A DNA stretch of 64,000 bases from Teratosphaeria epicoccoides. Taxonomy: Eukaryota; Ascomycota; Dothideomycetes; Mycosphaerellales; Teratosphaeriaceae. Positions within the stretch are counted from its first letter, which is position 1, and each line of letters begins with the position of its first letter. Under the pieces are notes generated by a model that was given only the letters and a program-made list of their open reading frames with translations, was not told where the DNA came from and searched no databases. Made by a program: the position numbers and the translations under genes. Positions 58,615 to 64,000 of the stretch are shown one piece after another. The stretch lies in NCBI GenBank assembly GCA_021401465.1, contig JADDMT010000043.1:186001-250000 (forward strand), written 5' to 3'.

Positions 58615-61600
58615 ATAATTGTCAATTAGGTCGCGAACTGCCTTACGAACTAGAGCTAGAGCTATACTGCTTCTAGTAGCGACAATGGCGAGGACGACGA
58701 AGACGTCGCTATAAGCAGTACTAATAAACTAGCGGACGAAGAAATCTAGCGAGATTTCACGCTAGGGACCTACAAAGACAACTTACTAGGAGGCGCAGAC
58801 CCCCCGCGTGTGCCTGCAAACCTAGTGCCTAAATTCGGGGCCATAGTAGGCTAACTAGGAGGTAGTCGTAACGCACGTAACCTAAAGCCGTTTAAGGGAG
58901 ACACCTTGAAGGAGGCTCGAACTTTCTTACAGGCATGTAAGGTAGTTTTCATGCTTAACCTACGCGGATATTCTATAGAGGGCGAACAAGTCGCCTTTAG
59001 TGTAATGTAGCTTAAAGAGGATAAGGAACCTCGTAACAATTAGCATGAGTAGTATGACCTTATATAGGTCGACAACAGAACGTATACATAGGCGGACTTT
59101 CGCTAGTTCTATGTCGACTAGGTCGAGGATCTAGGGAATCGCGCCCTTACTATGTCTGTCGAGTACGAGAAGGCTAAGCAGGGGAAGGGACAAACAACCT
59201 CTAGCTTTACTACCTACCTCGCCACGCTCGAGGGACAGATGCTACCCTATACTAAGACGTAACGCATGCGGCACTTACTCATCAAACTTAATGACAATCT
59301 TCAGAACATAATCATGACTTTCTATGAACTTCCGACAACTCGGCAAGACCTTGTGTCCCTTGCGACACATATGGAAATCACCTTGAAGCGAAATAGAAAA
59401 TCGGGCGGCAAGGACAATAAGCGTCTAAGCCCTAAGGACCTACTAAAGGGCCGCTATTACAAGTGCCCTAGGGGTTACGCCTAACGCGGTAGTTCATTCC
59501 GGAGGAGCAAGCCCTCTAAGCTAAAAGACAGTAGCGAGAAGCCTCCGAGTAGCTGCTACATCTGTAGAGCGAGGGACTACTAGGCAGCTTGCTGTCCTAA
59601 ACGAAGTAATAGGAAGAAGGTAAGCAAGGTATCCGAAACCTCCCTAGAGGGGAGGCGAAAGAAGGACAAGCCCGAGACAACTAAATAGCTACCGCGGGTA
59701 TCTAAGCTGTCTGTCACTAATAGTGTAGACTCGTAGCCTGCCTGGCGCCTATCTAGTACGGTCTAAGTTAATAGCTTACTCGAGCTAGTAGACTATATGT
59801 TAGATGACCTTGCGGAGGTTAACGTGATACCCTAGAGAGTAATCGTACAGCTCGGTTTAAAGCCGATCCTAGGAGCCCTGCTGCCTACTATGAAGTCCTT
59901 TTAGGGCGAAGGCGTAGCGGCTTGAGGCGCGTATAACGTGCGCCTCTAACTCGCGGACTCCTTAGGAGAAGTGCGCGAGACTAACGAAGTCTTCTACACT
60001 AAAGACGTTCCTAATAAGGAGCTCCTACTCGGCCGCCCTTAGCGCTATAAGCAGGGAGTCGTTATTAATAGAGCTACTAACAACTAGTTCTATGGCTCTA
60101 TAGGCGAAGTTCCTGTAGTGCAGATACATGACGCACATAGCTTCTACAAGGACATGAAGAAGGTCTAATGCATGTATGCGGTCTACATATAGAACGTCAA
60201 GGAAGACATTACCCTTCTGCCTAAGTTAGAGGAATACGCCGATATTTTCGACGTAGAGGCTACGGCCTATGCCTAGGCCCTAGACGCAGAACATGCGATT
60301 AACCTTAAGGAGGGTTATAATCCTCTACATTAATCTCTGTACCCTATGTCGGAATCGTAGCTCGAAATACTTCGAGACTACCTCTACAAGGCGTAAAGGA
60401 ACGCGTGGATCTGACGAAGCGACAGCGAGGCTAGAGCGTTAGTTATGTTCGTCCTGAAGAAGGATAACACGCTCCGCCTATACGTTAACTATAGGGGCCT
60501 TAACATAGTAACCTAGAAGAACTGCTGCCCCCTACTACTTATTAGCGAGACGCTTGACCGCCTTAGTCACGCTGCTATCTTCTCGTCTATCGACTTAAAG
60601 GACGCCTACTACTAGATACTAATCCGAAAGGGCGACAAGTAGAAGACTATATTCTAAACGTAGTATAGACACTTCGAGTATATAGTAATGCTATTTAGCT
60701 TAACTAACGTACTAGTAACGTTCTAAGCGTATATTAACTAGGCCCTAGCCGGCCTCGTTAACACCTGCTACGTAGTATATTTAGACGATATACTAGTCTA
60801 CTCCGACTTGAAGGAGGAGCATATTCGGTACCTAAGGATAGTACTCGAATAGCTCTGTAAGTTCACTCTATACGCGAACCTAAAGAAGTGCTTATTCCTG
60901 ACAGATAGGATTAAGTTTCTTGGATACATCGTCTCTACAAAAGGAGTCATTATAGATAACTAAAGGGTGTCTGTAATCGCGGAGTAGCCGCGGCTAACTA
61001 CCCTCTAAGAAGTGTAGGTGTTCCTAGGATTTACTAACTTCTATCGCAGATTCATATAGTCCTACTCGAAGATCATGGCTCCTCTCACGGCCCTCGCAAA
61101 GGGCGCGGTTCAAGGAAAAAAGCTAGGGATAGTGCCTTAGGAGGAGGCTTAGAGTAAGGCTTTCTCTAAACTTAAAGCAGCTTTTTAAACTACGCCTATA
61201 CTTCGGCACTTTGACCCTACTACGAAGATCTAGATAGAGACCGATGCTTCAAAATTCGTAATAGCCGTAATTATATTGCAGCTCTAGTTGCACGAAGGTA
61301 GTACGCGATAGTACCTGATTGCCTTCTAGTCGCGGAAGATGCAGGGCGCTAAGCTTAACTATAAGACTCACGACTAAGAGCTTTTAGCTATTATTAACGG
61401 CTTCAAGGAGTACTAACACTACCTTGAAGGCATAGCGCACCCTATTAAGGTGCTTACTAACTATAACAACCTTCGTGGCTTCATAGGCATAAAGCAGCTA
61501 AGTAGTCGGCAAGCAAGGTAGGCGACTTTCCTCGCTAGCTTTGACTTTGTTATCTAGCATCGTTCCGGAAAGACGAATCCAGCTAATAGTCCTTCGCGAC

Positions 61601-63354
61601 GACCGGACTACGACACTAGGGAGGAGGGTAACTAATAGCTTCTCCCTACGCTGCAAACAAAGCTTGTAGTTTAGGGTAGCGATCTGTCGTTAGCTCCTCT
61701 TGTAGGTTGACTACAGGTCTAATAGGGTCTTATAGCCTCTGCTAGCGACAAACCCTCCTATCTAGCAGTTGTAGCGACCGTGTCTAGCTTGATCTGTGTA
61801 GTAGTTAACTAGCTTACATGTAGTAAGCATGCGATGTCTAAAGAACCCTTTAAAGAAGTCTCGAGACTTATTTAGCGGTTACAAGAGCGAGAACCAGAGT
61901 TAATTAATAAGGGTATAGCCCTCTAGGACACTATAGGCGGTCTGAAGTACTAGACCAAGTCAGGCGACTTGTAGTACTTTGATAATAGGCTCTACGTACC
62001 TGCTAACTACGTACTCTGTTCGTAGCTCCTCTGTATTCATCATGATAATAAACTCGCGGGCCATTTTGGCGCAGAGAAGACGAACGTACTTCTTAGACGT
62101 AAATACTAGTAGCCTACGCTAGAACAGGATGTCTCTAACTATGTCAAATCCTGCTAGACGTGCTAGATTAGCAAATCTTGGGGCTATTGCCCCTACGGTA
62201 ATGCTTAGGCGCTCCTACTACTAGAGAGACTATAGTAGGACTTAACTATGGATTTTATCACTAATTTGCTACTAGCAAAGTAGAGAGGCAATATAGTTAA
62301 TACTGTCCTTATAGTAGTCGACTAATACTCTAAGATAAATGTCTTCATCCTATGTACAAAAAGATGCACAAGTAGCAAGCTTACGCGACTACTTCGCGAC
62401 GAAGTTATATAGCGCTTTAGTATCCCCTAAAGTATCCTATTAGATCAAGGTTCTGTCTTTACTAGTAAATACTAGCAAGAATTTGTGTTTAAGGCGCGTG
62501 TTAAGTACCGCCTAAGTATAGCATTCTATCTACAGACTAATAGTCAGACTAAACGTATAAACTAGACTCTTAAGTAGTACCTTTAGTGCTACTACACTAA
62601 GAACCAGGATGCCTAGGCCGACGTAATTCCTATGGCGGAATTTGCAGTTAATAATAGCATGCATGCTACTATGTACATGTCGCTATTCTAGATTCTTTAT
62701 AGCTTTAATCCGGAAATACACCTAGAACTGCCTTAGGACAAGTCTTCTAAGGAGAGGGTGCCGGCTACCGCGGAATTAGCGCAGCGTATGCGCGAGGTAC
62801 ATTTAGTGCTAATAGAACACTAGAAAAAGGCCTTAGAATCCTAGATTAAACATAATAACGCCTATGCTAAACTAATGTAGTACGCAGTTAGTACGAAGGT
62901 GTTACTATTAACGAAGAATCTTAAGCTGAAACTTCTAAGCAAGAAGATGACGCTAAGGTTTGTCGGACCCTTCTAGATACGCGACATAATAGGCTCGCAG
63001 GCGTACTAGCTATCGTTGCTATTATCGTATTATGTGCATGACGTCTTCTACGTATCTCTACTTAAACTATAGGTACAGCGTAAGGGCGAAGAGCCCGCGG
63101 ACCTGATGCTAGTAGTAGAAGAGAACGAAGAGTAGGAAGTCAGGAGTATTAAGGATAGTATGTAGCGTAAGGGCGCAACGTACTATCTAGTAAAGTAGAA
63201 AGGATACCTACCTAAGTATACATAATAGGTTCCGGCTAAAGACTACAAGAACGCTCTAGAAGCTATTCGTGAATTCAAAGAGTAGAGGAGGCATAAGCAG
63301 GGCTTAAGAAGGTCGATTCGTAGGAAGATAAGGGCTTCGGAGCAGAATTCTTGA
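58615..63354 (+). pseudogene. gag-pol polyprotein of A3, frame retained
   Basis: One frame of 1579 codons plus TGA at 63352-63354. The start codon is ATA (ATG in A1) and the interior has only RIP-type stops. Gag carries KPFKGDTLKEARTFLQACK near codon 95 and the CCHC knuckle CYICRARDY near codons 314-327. Reverse transcriptase has CYVVYLDDILVYSD near codon 718-730, RNase H follows, and the integrase zinc region runs from HHDNKLAGHFG (codon 1142) to CQTC-equivalent residues. The core carries LTMDFITNL near 62240, and the chromodomain is near codons 1508-1560. This copy shows that family A encodes gag and pol as one open frame. No canonical protease DTG was seen. Confidence 0.92.
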
Positions 63355-63569
63355 CATGTGTATGTAGCGCATAACGCGCAGAGTAATAACAAGAAGCAAA
63401 CGCCCTACTTATACATCATTAATGCCTAAAGGCATACCTAGAATAAACCTAAGGAGAACAAGAGACATACTCAGATTAGCTTCGTAGCTAATGCTTAGCT
63501 ACTACTAGTTAGGGGCTTCCTAACTGAACCTGAAGCAGGAGAGTCTTTCTTGTTGCAGTCTGCTAGGGA

Positions 63570-64000
63570 CTACCTACCTACACGGGGTCTACTAAACACC
63601 CCGAAGCTACTATAAGTGACAGGGGTAGTAACACTACGAAAAGAGGCTAGCATCTTCTTCTTTAGTAGGTTGCGAGGGAGCTCGTCTTTAGAGCCTATAG
63701 TAGCCAGAGAACTAGTAGCATCCTTACCGCGCCTAGTTGCGACGACTACCTTATCCTTAGCATTAGAAGGCGAAGAGACTCGAGCGCGCTTGCGGCTGTC
63801 GCGCTCGGCCCTCGAGATCATCTTGCGCTTCTTGACATGAGTGTCGACTACATCATTAGACTTAGTGTCCCTCTTAGGCGTAACTAGTATGGTGACACTA
63901 TAGCGCAAAGGGATCACGTTAGGACCGAAGGTATCCTAGACGTTATCATCCTCCTTATCCTCAAAGATCTAGCCTAGAGGCTTGTGCCTTAGCGTCTTGA
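63570..64000 (-). pseudogene. Antisense accessory gene of A3, C-terminal part
   Basis: Homologue of 5827-6260. The last 115 codons are open: YSVTILVTPKRDTKSNDVV, a basic RDSRKRARVSSPS stretch, GKDATSSLATIGSKDEL, and a stop TAG at 63570-63572. The 5' part, promoter and 3' LTR are outside the window. The basic stretches and the stop are conserved with A1 and A2. Confidence 0.7.

Larger units (their letters stand above)
57981..64000 (+). mobile_element. Ty3/Gypsy element A3 (family A), right end outside window
   Basis: 5' LTR 57981-58340, gag-pol 58615-63354, and the antisense gene from 63570 running past the window end. Left flank AAGGC is the expected half of a target duplication. Fewer TpA changes than A1 (for example TGATACGG at the LTR start is intact), so it is the youngest or least-mutated copy. 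Confidence 0.93.

Noticed and set aside
1..64000. CRISPR arrays, bacterial operons, tRNA or rRNA genes
   Set aside because: No regular spaced repeats, no Shine-Dalgarno-led gene chains and no cloverleaf or rRNA core sequences were seen; the window is eukaryotic.

Overview
The window looks like filamentous ascomycete (Pezizomycotina) nuclear DNA. It has chromodomain Ty3/Gypsy elements, fungal-type introns with CTAAC branch sites, and very heavy repeat-induced point mutation (RIP). Almost every Gln or Trp codon of the transposon genes has become TAG or TAA, and CpA and TpG are depleted in favour of TpA. The species cannot be named from the sequence.

Layout: 1-43,010 and 49,080-64,000 are RIP-damaged, nested transposable elements. 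Family A (Ty3/Gypsy, 360-391 bp LTRs) gives a complete element at 242-8414 (A1, TSD AAGTG), a complete inverted one at 26056-34064 (A2, TSD TACGG) and one that leaves the window on the right from 57981 (A3). A broken relative lies at 23974-26055 plus 34065-34461. Family B (about 450-460 bp LTRs) occupies 1-241, 8420-9180, 10036-12830 and 12831-23973. Family C is complete at 35388-42105 (207 bp LTRs, TSD CTAAG). A family D integrase/chromodomain remnant lies near 51420-52750. Two DNA transposons with a Plavaka/CACTA-like transposase lie at about 15850-22388 and from 52757 on, the first next to a tandem pair of foldback units.

Between these blocks, 43,010-49,080 is a GC-rich, RIP-free island with four apparently intact genes. 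These are a single-pass membrane protein with coiled coil and poly-E/Q tract, a small charged protein, a 263-residue protein and a 154-residue protein. None could be assigned to a known family.

The most interesting content is inside the retrotransposons. Families A and C each carry, between the end of gag-pol and the 3' LTR, an additional gene on the opposite strand. It has its own TATA box and several spliceosomal introns, and it encodes a basic or acidic-tailed protein with a shared Cys motif (NSKHQKC...LP...YN in A, YSKSNYVC...I...KYN in C). Removing the introns restores single frames of 420 and 279 codons respectively, interrupted only by RIP-type stops. The tail-to-tail arrangement with gag-pol and its presence in two distinct families point to a conserved antisense accessory gene of these fungal elements.
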